DNA from: Fuerstiella sp.
GTDB lineage: Bacteria; Planctomycetota; Planctomycetia; Planctomycetales; Planctomycetaceae
Assembly: GCA_014238335.1 (NCBI GenBank)
Contig: JABABI010000022.1
Location: 1-64,000, forward strand
Length of the DNA: 64,000 nt
Direction: 5' to 3'
Shown: positions 33,214 through 42,790 of the stretch, one piece after another
Position numbering within the stretch: position 1 is the first letter of the stretch
Layout: each line of letters begins with the position of its first letter
Translations under genes and position numbers: made by a program
The notes under the pieces: model-generated
The model's input: only the letters and a program-made list of their open reading frames with translations
The model's database searches: none
Told to the model about the DNA's origin: nothing

Positions 33214-36200
33214 ATGCTCCGTTGTTTCGTTGTTCCCGCCATTCTTCTTGTTACGTCGTCCGCCGCCTCGGCCCAGCGTGTTTATCAACAGGCGCCGGAG
33301 ATACAGGCATCCGTCGAACAGGGGGGCGAGCCGCAGCTGGCAGCTAAAACGAAGCCTCAGATTTCAGATCGCCAGTTTCAGGGCGGCTCCGTTGCCAAAT
33401 GGATCTGGGGTGAGGACAACAACAAAGATTACGTTCTGCAGACGACCTTTGATGCATCCGGCATCAAAGCGGCATTCCTGAAGGCGTCCAGCGACAACGT
33501 AGGCACGGTCTTTGTAAACGGCAGGCAGGTTGCGACCAGCGCCGCGTGGGAAGAAGCGATGTCGGCAGATGTGACGAAGTACATCGTCGAAGGGAAAAAC
33601 ACGATCAGCGCCAAAGTAGCCAATCGAGGTGGCATTGCGGCCTTCGTGTTGAAGCTGGCCCTGCAGGACGTGGACGGAAAGGTGACTCATGTCGTAACCA
33701 ACGAGAACTGGACGGTGGCGAAGAATCCTGACGACAGTCGCAGGGTGTCGTTGCGGGGAACGTACGGCGACAATCCCTGGGGCAGCGTGTTCTCTGCGTC
33801 GGCCGGCTACGCCGGTCGCGTTCCGCGTGGCGTGTTTGAAGTTCAGCCGGGGTTTCAGGTGGAAAAACTTTTCACCGTGCCCAAGGACGAACTCGGATCG
33901 TGGGTCTGCATCGCGTTTGACAACAAGGGCCGTCTGCTGGCGAGCGATCAGGGCGACAAGGGCATTTGCCGCATCACTCTTCCGGATGTTGGCAAGACTT
34001 CCGGCACTGGCAGCGAAACCATCGTTGAGCCAATCGACTTTTCAAAGTGCGAATACCGGCCCACCGGCGCTCATGGAATGCTGTACGCCTTTGACAGCAT
34101 GTACTTTTCCGTCAACGGAGGTCCCGGCAGCGGGTTGTACCGAGCTCGCGATACGGACGGGGACGATCAGTTTGATGAATGCGTCAAACTGAAAGACTTC
34201 CGCGGCGGAGGAGAGCACGGCCCGCATTCGCTGCGTCTTTCGCCGGACGGGAAACGCATCTTCGTGATCGCCGGCAATCATACCGATCCACCGTTCAAGG
34301 CCGGCGCAGAGCTGACAAACGAAGATTACAGCAGTCGCATTCCCACGAACTGGGAAGAAGACCTGCTGCTGCCTCGCATGTGGGACGCCAACGGGCATGC
34401 TCGCGGGAAACTGGCTCCCGGCGGTTGGATCGCCAGTACCGATCCCGACGGTAAGACCTGGGAAATGTGGAGCGTGGGTTATCGCAATCCCTACGATATG
34501 GCGTTCAATGCGGACGGTGAACTGTTCGCCTATGACGCGGACATGGAATGGGACTATGGCGCTCCGTGGTATCGACCGACTCGAGTTGTGCATGCGACCA
34601 GCGGCAGCGAGTTTGGTTGGCGCAGCGGAACCGGCAAGTGGCCGTCGCACTATCCGGACAGTCTGCCGCCGCTGGTCAACATTGGCCCCGGTTCACCCGT
34701 GGGCGTTGATTTCGGTTATGGGTTGAAGTTTCCGGCGAAGTATCAGAAAGCGTTATTCATCTGTGACTGGACCTTCGGCACGATGTACGCCGTCCACATG
34801 GAACCGGATATGAGTACATACAAAGCGACGAAAGAAGAATTCGTTTCCCGAAGCCCTTTACCACTGACTGATGTTGCGGCAGGCCCGGATGGTGCGTTGT
34901 ATTTTTCCGTTGGAGGACGAGGAACACAGTCAGAGTTGTATCGAGTAACGTATGTAGGAAACGAACGCACACAGCCAGCCGTTCTGAAGAACGACTCCTT
35001 CGCTGGTGAGCGAAAGGTCAGGCACTCTGCTGAGCAGTATCACAGGCCTGATGTCACGATCAACGAAGTTGATGCCGGTTTCCGCCAGGCGATAGAGCAG
35101 GGAATGCGGTCGGAACACCCAAATCTCCGCTCGGACCGCGCTCTGGCGTCCGCGATTCGTCGAGTGGTTCAGGCCAGGTCAATTGCGCCTCTGGTCATTC
35201 CATTTCTGGAGCAGCCACAACAGGATGTTGACGTCGTGCTGGAAGTCGTGACAGCGCTGGCACGCGGCGCGGAACGGACCGGCCTGGAACGAGCGACGTC
35301 AAAAGCAACGTGTGTAAAGGTGTTGCATGACATTGATTTTGCAGGTCTTTCAACAGCACAGCAACTCCATTTTCTGCGGTCTCTGTCGCTGGTCTTTCTC
35401 CGACTGGGCGAAGCATCGGATGAAGATCGGGAAGTGTTTCTACCAGGATTGGACGGCCACTTCCCGTCAACTGATGGCGACCTGAATCGCGAACTCTGCC
35501 AAATGCTGGTCTACCTGAATTCTCCCTCGGTCGTCACAAAGACGGTCGAGCTGATGAATCAGGAACCACAGCGCCAGAATATCGATATGACGGATCTGCT
35601 GGCTCGCAATGCTGGTTACGGCAAAGCCATTCATGCGATGATCGCCAATCAGCCGGACAAGGATCAGGTCTGGTACGCGTTCTGTCTGCGAGTTGCCAAG
35701 GTCGGCTGGGCCTCGGAATCGCGAGCCGACTACTTCCGCTGGTTCGCCAGGGCTCAGAAATGGTCCGGCGGCAACAGCTTTGTGAAATTTCTGCAGAACA
35801 TCAGCGATGAGGCATATGCCACGACGACGGAAAATGAACGCGTCATGCTGGAAGCCATGGGTGCCCGCACACCGTTCACGGTACCGGAACTGCCAAAACC
35901 TGCCGGTCCGGGAAAGGACTGGGCGCTGAATCAAGTGCGAGCTCTGGCACAGGCGGGTCTGAAGGATCGCAGCTTCGCCAATGGCCAGAAGATGTACGCG
36001 GCCACTCGCTGCATTCTGTGCCATCGGTTCGCAGGAGACGGCGGGGCCACTGGTCCGGATCTGACTCAACTGGCCGGTCGTTTCAACATTGATGCGCTGA
36101 CCGAAGCGATTCTGGATCCGAGCAAAGTCATCAGCGATCAGTACAAAGCCAGCACAGTCGTCACGTCGGCAGGGAAATCCATCAGCGGTCGCATCGTCTC

Positions 36201-36414
36201 TGAGAACGACCAGCAGATCAGTGTGCTGACGGATCCTGAAGACAGCACCAAAATCGTGGATGTCCGGAAAGCTGACATCGACGAAATCCTGGCGTCAAAA
36301 ACATCGATCATGCCCGGTAACCTGTTGCAGCCGCTGAACCAGGACGAGGTTCTGGACCTGCTGGCGTACCTGCTGTCGCGCGGTGACGAAAAGAACGAGA
36401 TGTTTCGGAAATAG
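33214..36414 (+). CDS. PVC-type haem-binding dehydrogenase-like protein
   Basis: 1066 residues from the ATG at 33214, the first that gives a signal peptide (MLRCFVVPAILLVTSSAASA). In order: a beta-sandwich (residues about 50-190, WIWGEDNNKDYVLQTTFDASG); a propeller-like membrane-bound-dehydrogenase region (about 200-590, SLRLSPDGKRIFVIAGNHTDPP, WSVGYRNPYDMAFNADGELFAYDADMEWD); a helical HEAT-like part; and a C-terminal cytochrome c domain with CILCHRFAGDGGATGPDLTQLAG, giving one CxxCH haem site and a distal ligand region. These proteins are thought to oxidise a carbohydrate or similar compound in the periplasm and pass electrons to haem; the substrate is unknown. AAGG lies 8 nt upstream. Confidence 0.9.
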   Translation: MLRCFVVPAILLVTSSAASAQRVYQQAPEIQASVEQGGEPQLAAKTKPQISDRQFQGGSVAKWIWGEDNNKDYVLQTTFDASGIKAAFLKASSDNVGTVFVNGRQVATSAAWEEAMSADVTKYIVEGKNTISAKVANRGGIAAFVLKLALQDVDGKVTHVVTNENWTVAKNPDDSRRVSLRGTYGDNPWGSVFSASAGYAGRVPRGVFEVQPGFQVEKLFTVPKDELGSWVCIAFDNKGRLLASDQGDKGICRITLPDVGKTSGTGSETIVEPIDFSKCEYRPTGAHGMLYAFDSMYFSVNGGPGSGLYRARDTDGDDQFDECVKLKDFRGGGEHGPHSLRLSPDGKRIFVIAGNHTDPPFKAGAELTNEDYSSRIPTNWEEDLLLPRMWDANGHARGKLAPGGWIASTDPDGKTWEMWSVGYRNPYDMAFNADGELFAYDADMEWDYGAPWYRPTRVVHATSGSEFGWRSGTGKWPSHYPDSLPPLVNIGPGSPVGVDFGYGLKFPAKYQKALFICDWTFGTMYAVHMEPDMSTYKATKEEFVSRSPLPLTDVAAGPDGALYFSVGGRGTQSELYRVTYVGNERTQPAVLKNDSFAGERKVRHSAEQYHRPDVTINEVDAGFRQAIEQGMRSEHPNLRSDRALASAIRRVVQARSIAPLVIPFLEQPQQDVDVVLEVVTALARGAERTGLERATSKATCVKVLHDIDFAGLSTAQQLHFLRSLSLVFLRLGEASDEDREVFLPGLDGHFPSTDGDLNRELCQMLVYLNSPSVVTKTVELMNQEPQRQNIDMTDLLARNAGYGKAIHAMIANQPDKDQVWYAFCLRVAKVGWASESRADYFRWFARAQKWSGGNSFVKFLQNISDEAYATTTENERVMLEAMGARTPFTVPELPKPAGPGKDWALNQVRALAQAGLKDRSFANGQKMYAATRCILCHRFAGDGGATGPDLTQLAGRFNIDALTEAILDPSKVISDQYKASTVVTSAGKSISGRIVSENDQQISVLTDPEDSTKIVDVRKADIDEILASKTSIMPGNLLQPLNQDEVLDLLAYLLSRGDEKNEMFRK

Positions 36415-36764
36415 GAACCGATGAAACGTCGCGACAAAGGTGAGGATCAGATTTCATCAGAAGCAGTTTCAAGACTGAATTTTGAACCGGGTGGCCAGGG
36501 TTGGAGTGAAACCGAACTCCGGGAATCGGCGGATTCCCGGGGCGTCCTTCGTCCAGCCGCGGCCACCCACACACGGTTTGAAATCGATTCTGAACAGGTG
36601 CTCCGTGCGATGAGCCAATCGTGTCAGTGGCCAGAGAGTTCTTCAGAAAACATCGTCGTCACGTACAGCGATTTTCGCTCACTCGTGGCCACGGTTGCCG
36701 TGGTTTAGCAGCAGAACGGCTGCCCCCACGAGCCAGAACCCGTTCCGTCAATTTGTAAACTGCT
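36415..36764. other. Intergenic region after the PVC-haem gene
   Basis: 350 bp between the PVC-haem stop and the end of the DUF3592 gene. It includes the structured element described separately and a 95-codon ORF starting at 36421 with an AGGA 5 nt before its ATG, but without recognisable protein content. Confidence 0.35.
36487..36575 (+). ncRNA. Candidate structured RNA with multi-branch pairing
   Basis: Closing stem AACCG/CGGTT and GGGTGGCC (36489-36496) with GGCCACCC (36561-36568). Inside lie two hairpins: GGAGT-GAAACCGA-ACTCC (36503-36520) and CCGGGAATC-GGCG-GATTCCCGG (36519-36540), which compete for two bases. The remaining segment GGCGTCCTTCGTCCAGCC may form a third arm. The element sits 75 bp after the PVC-haem gene. 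The overlapping 95-codon ORF (36421-36708) could be coding instead; I consider the RNA reading at least as likely. Confidence 0.4.
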
Positions 36765-37388
36765 CTAGTGGTCAGAAAAGCTGTCGGTGAACCGTTCGTC
36801 GTCCGAACCGTGAGCGTCGAATGAAACATGGTCGTCGTTGAACGTGTCGTCACCAAATGTATCCGGATGGCTTCCCCATGAGTCCCCCATAGAAGCCCCA
36901 AGGACTCTTTTGACGGTCACTCCCACTACCATCAGGCTGCCGATGACTGCGAAAGTCAGCCCAATGCCGAACAGCAGGTAACTGCTAAAAAACGCGCCGG
37001 GTTGCAGCACGGCTTCGTCCGGAGCGTCGGGTGAATAATAGACAGTGACTTTTTTCCCGACGGGGTATTCCTTTACGACGGTCTGCATGGCTGACCGGTC
37101 GTTCGTGGAGTACCCATCGCCGTACCACACTCGGTCTGATTCAAAGTTGGCGCCGTCCAGCGAGTACTGGTAGATGACCATTGCCTTGTACATGGTCTCG
37201 TCATCGTTGTTGCGATGGCGCTCGACTTCGGATTCGATGACCTTACCGTCTGTCGTGGGCCATTCGGTACTGGCTTTAGCTTTATCCAGCAGGGGTTTGC
37301 CATAGCCGAAGCTGGCCACTCCGCCCGCAATGGAAAAAACAGTGCCCAGGATCAGCAGAATGATCGTTCCCGAATTCTTGATCAGCAT
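36765..37388 (-). CDS. DUF3592-type membrane protein
   Basis: 207 residues with two membrane helices: near the N-terminus (TIILLILGTVFSIAGGVASFGY) and at about residue 150 (SSYLLFGIGLTFAVIGSLMVVGV). The soluble region between them has WPTTDGKVIESEVERH, YQYSLDGANFESDRVWYG and YPVGKKVTVYYSPDAPDEAVLQPG, the pattern of the DUF3592 family, whose function is unknown. The Asp/His-rich cytoplasmic tail (HPDTFGDDTFNDDH) is variable. It is followed by the TIGR00266 gene region on the same strand. Confidence 0.85.
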   Translation of the reverse strand: MLIKNSGTIILLILGTVFSIAGGVASFGYGKPLLDKAKASTEWPTTDGKVIESEVERHRNNDDETMYKAMVIYQYSLDGANFESDRVWYGDGYSTNDRSAMQTVVKEYPVGKKVTVYYSPDAPDEAVLQPGAFFSSYLLFGIGLTFAVIGSLMVVGVTVKRVLGASMGDSWGSHPDTFGDDTFNDDHVSFDAHGSDDERFTDSFSDH

Positions 37389-37505
37389 CGTCTTTCTCGC
37401 TCTACAGCGTTTTACGCTGACTTGTGGCCGCGACGAATGTCTTTTCGCTTAACACAGTCGCTTTGCCACGCGCCCCACGACCACATTTTTTTTTCGCCAA
37501 CTGCT

Positions 37506-38225
37506 CTAGTCACCAAACATATTGCCCAGAACGCCAAGTGCCGTGGCCAGAAACAGGCCTTCCCCGCCAAAGAACATCGACTTCGGGTTGCCAGCGCGTT
37601 CAATACGATATTCGATGTCGCCGGTGAAACCGACCAGACACCCGGTTTCGACTCGCAGCGTTTGCCTATTCAGTTTCTTCTTCACGACTGTGCCTCCGGC
37701 ATGAGCAAACGCCATCCGGTCACACTCAAGTTTCTGCAGGATAAATTCTTCGCCACCAATGGAACCGGCTCCAAATCGTTTTGTGAACGCAATGCAGACC
37801 TGCGTGCCCAGAGCAGCACACAGGAACGAATCCTTCTGGCAGATGATGTGGCCGCTAATTTTGGCCATGTCGATCGGGATGATTTTCCCTGGACACGGAG
37901 CAGCAAAGGCGACTCGACTCCTGTCATAACCACGCTTCGTGAAGTGAGTCAGAAAAATGGACTCGCCTGAGAGTGAGCGTTTAGCGGCTCCCAGCAGTTT
38001 GCCCATCATTCCCTGATCCGGTGCGGAGCCGTCACCCATCTTTGCTTCGAAATCGGTCCCTGCTTCCAGATAGTTCATGTCTCCGGCTTCAGCAATTACC
38101 GTTTCGCCAGGGTCCAGTTCGATCTCGACCATCTGCATGTTATCACCGAAGATTTGGTAGTCAATTTCGTGGCACTGCATGCGACGTGGGTCTTCATGAA
38201 TCGAGGGAGGAATTGTCTCTATCAT
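37506..38225 (-). CDS. TIGR00266/AIM24-family protein
   Basis: 239 residues. The N-terminal [34 protein letters not shown] and the later [34 protein letters not shown] are signature stretches of the AIM24/TIGR00266 family, a beta-rich fold of unknown biochemical role that also includes mitochondrial AIM24. There is no signal peptide or membrane helix. The C-terminus has a Gly-rich segment ([30 protein letters not shown]). The ATG at 38180 is a possible shorter start. The preceding gene is separated by a 500 bp gap with a terminator. Confidence 0.85.
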   Translation of the reverse strand: MIETIPPSIHEDPRRMQCHEIDYQIFGDNMQMVEIELDPGETVIAEAGDMNYLEAGTDFEAKMGDGSAPDQGMMGKLLGAAKRSLSGESIFLTHFTKRGYDRSRVAFAAPCPGKIIPIDMAKISGHIICQKDSFLCAALGTQVCIAFTKRFGAGSIGGEEFILQKLECDRMAFAHAGGTVVKKKLNRQTLRVETGCLVGFTGDIEYRIERAGNPKSMFFGGEGLFLATALGVLGNMFGD

Positions 38226-38728
38226 GTGGCTGAAAAAGGGGCGGAGCTGCCTACCTGAGCATTGCCCGCAGGGATCAAAGCAACTTTCAGTTTTCTTGAA
38301 TTCAGCCCTGGTACGGCAAGCTGCCAGGCGATTTGTGAGACGTCCTGGCTGGGCTGAATGCCAGCGGGTTGCTCATGCTGCGTCGAACAAAACACGCGTG
38401 TGTCGTCCGGCCGCAGGGACAGCGGTGGCAGAATCGTCGTTGCAGGTATCCGCCGACCGGGGTGTCGACAACGGCTGGAGCGATCGTCGTGTGGATGCGG
38501 TTACAGCCGTCGAACTCTGTTGCGAAGCATGTGGACTCCGGCGACCGAAAGAAAAAGAAAAAGCCCGCTGCATGTACTGCTGCGGGCTCTTCTCATACAC
38601 AGGCAACGATGTTGCGCCCCCTCACGGCACCCTTTTCCATCAGCCCCTTCATTCTGACGGAAAAGTTCACACCAGCGTGTGATGCGACGGAGTTATCCGT
38701 GATTGCTGTCCTGGGTATTTTTTGTCAG
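38226..38728. other. Intergenic region of about 500 bp with one terminator
   Basis: Between the start of the TIGR00266 gene and the end of the DUF11 lipoprotein gene. ORFs on the plus strand lack motifs. The terminator listed at 38551-38588 serves the gene to its right. Confidence 0.4.
38551..38588 (-). terminator. Rho-independent terminator of the DUF11 lipoprotein gene
   Basis: AGCCCGC (38562-38568) pairs with GCGGGCT (38582-38588); the inner GCA/TGC adds three more pairs past a mismatch. On the minus strand it is followed by a T-rich tract (TTTTTCTTTTTC). It lies about 140 bp past the stop codon of the DUF11 lipoprotein gene. Confidence 0.75.
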
Positions 38729-40255
38729 TTAAAGAACCTTTGCCTGGAATGTAATTGTGCCGGTGGCCGCACCTTTGAGCGGTGCGTCCAGCGTGAATTC
38801 AAGTGTCTGACTTCCTTCAGCATTCGGAAGTACTGAAAGGCCACCACCGCTGCCGTCAGCCAGATCAACCTGTCCACTGCCCGAAACGTACTTCAGTCGA
38901 GGAGTCAGGTTGTCAATGATGCGAACGTCGTGGACGTTATGGTCGCCGATGTTCCGGAAGTGGATTCTGAACGTGATAACATCGCCCGACTTTGCAGTGA
39001 GTGACGACGCTTCCTTGGTGAGATGAATGCAGCCTTTTCGGCCACGTTTTTCTTCGACACCGACAGTCGACTGGACCCGGAACGTCGCTCGTGTCAGTGT
39101 CGCCTGTGACAGGGATGCTGTCTGACCGAAGCCGGTTCGGATGCTGGAAGTCGCAGGTTCAAGGATTTCAAGATTCAACTGATACACCTGAGACCTCTCA
39201 AGTGTTCCGGGACTGCTGGAAGACTTGCTCTCCAGGCCCTGCTCCACTTTTCGATTCTGAGCAAGGACTTCGGAACCCTTAGACAGGTGAGCCAGTTGAG
39301 CCGTTTCAACACCACTTGCGCTGCGACGTGTGCCCACACCCGAGACCCGCGAGTTGCGTACATGGACGTCGAGACCACGCTGGTCGTGAAGTTTGCCGAG
39401 CCCGGAAATGTCCGTTGCTCCGGCGGCTTTGTTGACTGCCACGTCAATACCAACACCCGTGACCGTTCGCACAGCACCGAAACGCGGTGCGTAGACGGCC
39501 ACTCGATTACTGGCTCGAACATGGTTTTCGCCAGTGTGATCCTTGAATTCTGCCACTGTGTCTTCTGTATCGAGTCCGCCCATCGTACCACCGTAATAAT
39601 GGACCGGATGACCGCGATCACCACCGTCGAAGATATACTCATCCGGATACGCCTGTGCCAGCGGAGAAGCCGCCACGGTGACAGACGCGGCTGGCGGGCC
39701 GCCTGGCTGAGCCGAAGGCAGACGTGGTTCGGCAGCTCGGAACGTTGTTGCAGTTCCACGTGCAGTTCCACGTGCAGTACCAGCCGTCTGGACCACCGTA
39801 TTTGTTGTTGCAAATCCCGCCGTGGTGGCAACACCGGTCTTGTCTGCTGGCTGCGATTGTGAGACCGGTCGAATGTGGTCGGATGTCCGTGATTCAAACG
39901 AATTTTTTCCGCGAACACGACTGTGTTCCGCATTGGCAGATGAACGTCTCCTGAACGCAGAAGATTCGCTCACGTCATAATTTGCCTGGACAGGCTGGAC
40001 GTCCTGCCCTGTGAGTGAGGGCTCACGATGAAATGCGGCCACGGGTTTAAATGGTTCACCCTGCGCGCAAGTCGCCACACCGGTTTCCAGTGATGACGTC
40101 TGCTCTGTCTGCAGCTCTTCGGGGGTGCTGGCTGCAAAGACTCCATCCGGAGCGTTGCCGCCCGTCGCGGCACAGCCGGCAATTGCGGCACAACAGCACA
40201 AACCCGATAACCAGAGGCGACAGTTTAAACGCAATGTCTTCAGTAAGTTGGACAT
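38729..40255 (-). CDS. DUF11-type repeat lipoprotein
   Basis: 508 residues from the ATG at 40255, where AGGGA lies 5-8 nt upstream. The signal ends in a lipobox (AAIAGC, about residue 30). The middle is low complexity (Thr/Ala/Gln-rich, including TARGTARGTAT). The C-terminal 110 residues are a DUF11/conserved-repeat domain, ASSLTAKSGDVITFRIHFRNIGDHNVHDVRIIDNLTPRLKYVSGSG. DUF11 domains are beta-sandwiches found in bacterial surface proteins. Adjacent to two paralogous secreted genes on the same strand, it is probably part of an envelope cluster. Confidence 0.85.
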   Translation of the reverse strand: MSNLLKTLRLNCRLWLSGLCCCAAIAGCAATGGNAPDGVFAASTPEELQTEQTSSLETGVATCAQGEPFKPVAAFHREPSLTGQDVQPVQANYDVSESSAFRRRSSANAEHSRVRGKNSFESRTSDHIRPVSQSQPADKTGVATTAGFATTNTVVQTAGTARGTARGTATTFRAAEPRLPSAQPGGPPAASVTVAASPLAQAYPDEYIFDGGDRGHPVHYYGGTMGGLDTEDTVAEFKDHTGENHVRASNRVAVYAPRFGAVRTVTGVGIDVAVNKAAGATDISGLGKLHDQRGLDVHVRNSRVSGVGTRRSASGVETAQLAHLSKGSEVLAQNRKVEQGLESKSSSSPGTLERSQVYQLNLEILEPATSSIRTGFGQTASLSQATLTRATFRVQSTVGVEEKRGRKGCIHLTKEASSLTAKSGDVITFRIHFRNIGDHNVHDVRIIDNLTPRLKYVSGSGQVDLADGSGGGLSVLPNAEGSQTLEFTLDAPLKGAATGTITFQAKVL

Positions 40256-40332
40256 GTCCCTGGAACTTGAAGGTTGTGAATGGTCTCTTGAAGAATTCGA
40301 AAACTGAAGGATCTGTTGAGAAAGGTTCCGAT

Positions 40333-41103
40333 TCACTGTGTGAATTGAATGACCGCTCGTTTCGTCTGCACGACGGCAGGTTCGGCAGCAATGGGTTTGG
40401 TCACCGCCTGACGAAGCTCAACGCCCCCACCTGTGCCGAAGAAAGACACTGAAGATCCGGCAGACGGCCGTCGCCCGCCGATGCGAATTATGGCCATCGG
40501 CCTGCCCAGTCGGTCCGCTTCCTTCAGCGAGTTGTCTGATGGCAGAACGCTTTGTGGAATCTCACGGTGCAGTGGATCCAGTTCCTGAGCGATCTGTGGC
40601 TGCTCGAGATAGATCACCCGCGTGACCAGCTGACCACTGAGTGCCGTACGAACGTCTTCTGCTGAGATGATGATCGGAATCGGAAACTCGTTTTCTCGCC
40701 CCTGTGGTGGGTGCAGACGATCGAGCAGTTCAACAGACGGATAGATTTCTGTCCCCGGAAAGCCGGGCATGTTGCCGATGCGCAGCCGATAAACATGTCC
40801 CACATTAACGGCCACCAGGGCAGGTGTTGTCACGGCACCAACCGGATGATTGGCCCTCGAGAATACCTGGACGCTGGCGCCGCCAGCGACTTCGACGGAA
40901 AGCGGCTGCAACCACGTCGGATCGTATTGACGCAGATGATTCATCCACGCGGCGGCTTTTCCGGGTGGACTGTTCTGGCTGAGCGGCTGGTGGTAGTCAA
41001 CGCCCGTCTGAGCGGTCGCGGTCCCAACAGGGACCAGTCCAACGACGAACACCAGCACGGCATTCTTCATGACTCTGATGAGGCTGTCAGTCTTTCGTGG
41101 CAT
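40333..41103 (-). CDS. Secreted protein, paralogue of the 41331 gene
   Basis: 256 residues from the ATG at 41103; the ATG at 41070 (MKNAVLVFVVGLVPVGTATA) is a tighter signal peptide start and also possible. The core runs VGHVYRLRIGNMPGFPGTEIYPSVELLDRLHP, then IIISAEDVRTALSGQLVTRVIYLEQPQ, then ADRLGRPMAIIRIGGRRP. This pattern is also seen in the next gene. No domain name known to me; planctomycete-specific as far as I can tell. Located between the DUF11 lipoprotein gene and its paralogue, all on the same strand. Confidence 0.75.
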   Translation of the reverse strand: MPRKTDSLIRVMKNAVLVFVVGLVPVGTATAQTGVDYHQPLSQNSPPGKAAAWMNHLRQYDPTWLQPLSVEVAGGASVQVFSRANHPVGAVTTPALVAVNVGHVYRLRIGNMPGFPGTEIYPSVELLDRLHPPQGRENEFPIPIIISAEDVRTALSGQLVTRVIYLEQPQIAQELDPLHREIPQSVLPSDNSLKEADRLGRPMAIIRIGGRRPSAGSSVSFFGTGGGVELRQAVTKPIAAEPAVVQTKRAVIQFTQ

Positions 41104-41330
41104 CACTCTGGCTTCGGAATGTATTAACAAAACGAGGGCGATCAGAAGTGAAGTCACTCCAGAATCGCCCCCCGGCAAACTTTTCTTTTTTACTTCGCTG
41201 AATCGGCATCATAAACGGACACCGTCACGCTGACTGTGGCCCGGCACTGTAGCCGACAACTAATCGCGGCTGCAGCGTCCTGTCGGTGGCGGCAAAGTGG
41301 CACACATCAGGACCGGGGGGGTGGGGCGGG

Positions 41331-42518
41331 CTAGAATCCGTAAAACTTAGAGGCCTTGGAAACCGGATGAGCAACTTCGCCCGCACGGTGAACCGGGTGC
41401 TTTTCTGTGTACTGAATATGTCGCACGGGCTCCGGTACGCTGTAACCGGGATCATGCTTCACATCGATCAACATGTGATCCACAGGATCCGGCATTTTAT
41501 TCGGTGACAGATTTCTGACGGTGTGCGACTTCAACCCGGCTGGTCCGCCAAATGGCAGGTGAGGAGGCCCCGGCAGTCCGATCGGAGTGCTGGTCATGGG
41601 CATGCCCCATGGAGGCATAGCCCCCATTCCGGCGACAGGCATCGGTGGCTGACCTGGAACACCGCCACCGGCTGCGATCATCGCGGAAGGAACACCACCG
41701 CCGACAGCAGTGGCAAGTGTGCTAATCGGTGTTGGAGGTGCCATCTGGCCTTCCTGTCCATTCATGACCATGTAATTCACCTGAGTGACAGAACCATCCG
41801 CACTCAGCATCGATGCCGGTGGTTGCAGGTCCTTATTACCGAATCGCAGGATCAGCATGACTGTCCCCATTTGTTCTGCCTGCTGCACGGGATCGATGCC
41901 TGGATCAAGTCGTGTGGAAACGAGTGTTTCCACGCCAGCGATCGCTCGGGCCTGAAACTCGGGAGCCGGCAGATAGATAACCTTCGTGACCATGTTGCTG
42001 CTGTTGACGTGCTCCAGATCTTCTTCTGTGATTTCAACCGGAACAGAGTTGTGTTGCAGGTATGCCAGAGTATTGGGATGAGCTGCTCGCACCTCCAGAG
42101 TGGGATACAGCGGACGAGCGGCAACACCGGGTAATTCAAGCCCTTCCAGCATTAGCTGATAAACAGCCGATTGATAGAAGTCATAGTATTGACCAGTCTT
42201 CACCTGACTGCTGGCGAAGGTCTCACCGGCCCGCCAGCCAACTGTCATCGTATCGGGACCGATAAACTTGATCTGAGTCGACATTGGCGGGCCTGCCATT
42301 CCCATTGCCGGTCCGCCGCCGGGGCCCATGCCAGGCTGACCAAGCATGTTCAACACACCAGGTCCAGGGCCATCGACCATGGGGCCAGGACGTGACTGCA
42401 GGGCAGCTGGTGGCGCGACATGCTCGCGATTGCTGAGAATGCTGCTGCCGGTATCAAGGCTTGCACAACCTGTGCAGACCACGACGAGGGCGCCTAACAC
42501 CACAAAATAGTATCTCAT
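41331..42518 (-). CDS. Lipoprotein, paralogue of the 40333 gene
   Basis: 395 residues from the ATG at 42518, with AAGGGA about 8 nt upstream and a lipoprotein signal (MRYYFVVLGALVVVCTGC). The central 170 residues (YQLMLEGLELPGVAARPLYPTLEVR ... VPVEITEEDLEHVNSSNMVTKVIYLPAPEF ... EQMGTVMLILRFGNKD) align in order with the preceding gene's core. Either side are Gly/Met/Pro-rich tracts, e.g. GPGGGPAMGMAGPP and PPWGMPMTSTPIGLPGPP, suggesting a flexible, surface-exposed protein. Function unknown. Confidence 0.8.
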   Translation of the reverse strand: MRYYFVVLGALVVVCTGCASLDTGSSILSNREHVAPPAALQSRPGPMVDGPGPGVLNMLGQPGMGPGGGPAMGMAGPPMSTQIKFIGPDTMTVGWRAGETFASSQVKTGQYYDFYQSAVYQLMLEGLELPGVAARPLYPTLEVRAAHPNTLAYLQHNSVPVEITEEDLEHVNSSNMVTKVIYLPAPEFQARAIAGVETLVSTRLDPGIDPVQQAEQMGTVMLILRFGNKDLQPPASMLSADGSVTQVNYMVMNGQEGQMAPPTPISTLATAVGGGVPSAMIAAGGGVPGQPPMPVAGMGAMPPWGMPMTSTPIGLPGPPHLPFGGPAGLKSHTVRNLSPNKMPDPVDHMLIDVKHDPGYSVPEPVRHIQYTEKHPVHRAGEVAHPVSKASKFYGF

Positions 42519-42790
42519 TGCAATCCCTTCCGTCCCATTGGCAATTTCAGCCAACAGCGCCTTATCGAATCACCGTATGTCGTTGTGGAAACTGTCTTTC
42601 CGACCAGACTCGTGGAAGACGGCAAAAAGATGTTTGCTGTCGACCTGGCGGCGTGTTCAGCAGTAGAATTGCTGCTGCCCACACCCGTGTCAGCGCAGTT
42701 GTTCTGCGACATTCGACGGATACTGGTCCCTCACTCCTTGTTTCGGGACGGAACAACTCGAATCTTTGGCAAATTCAGCACAATCCGAAA

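Noticed and set aside
36421-36708. 95-codon ORF after the PVC-haem gene as a protein gene
   Set aside because: An AGGA site precedes it, but the translation is low in hydrophobic structure and covers strongly paired nucleotide sequence; kept only as an alternative to the RNA reading.
38224-38682. 152-residue Cys/Arg-rich ORF
   Set aside because: No domain, it covers the terminator of the neighbouring gene, and overlaps three other frames of similar length.
41286-41330. G-rich run (GGGGGGGTGGGG) as a structural element
   Set aside because: Short and without repeated G-tracts in a quadruplex-forming spacing that I could defend; left unlabelled.
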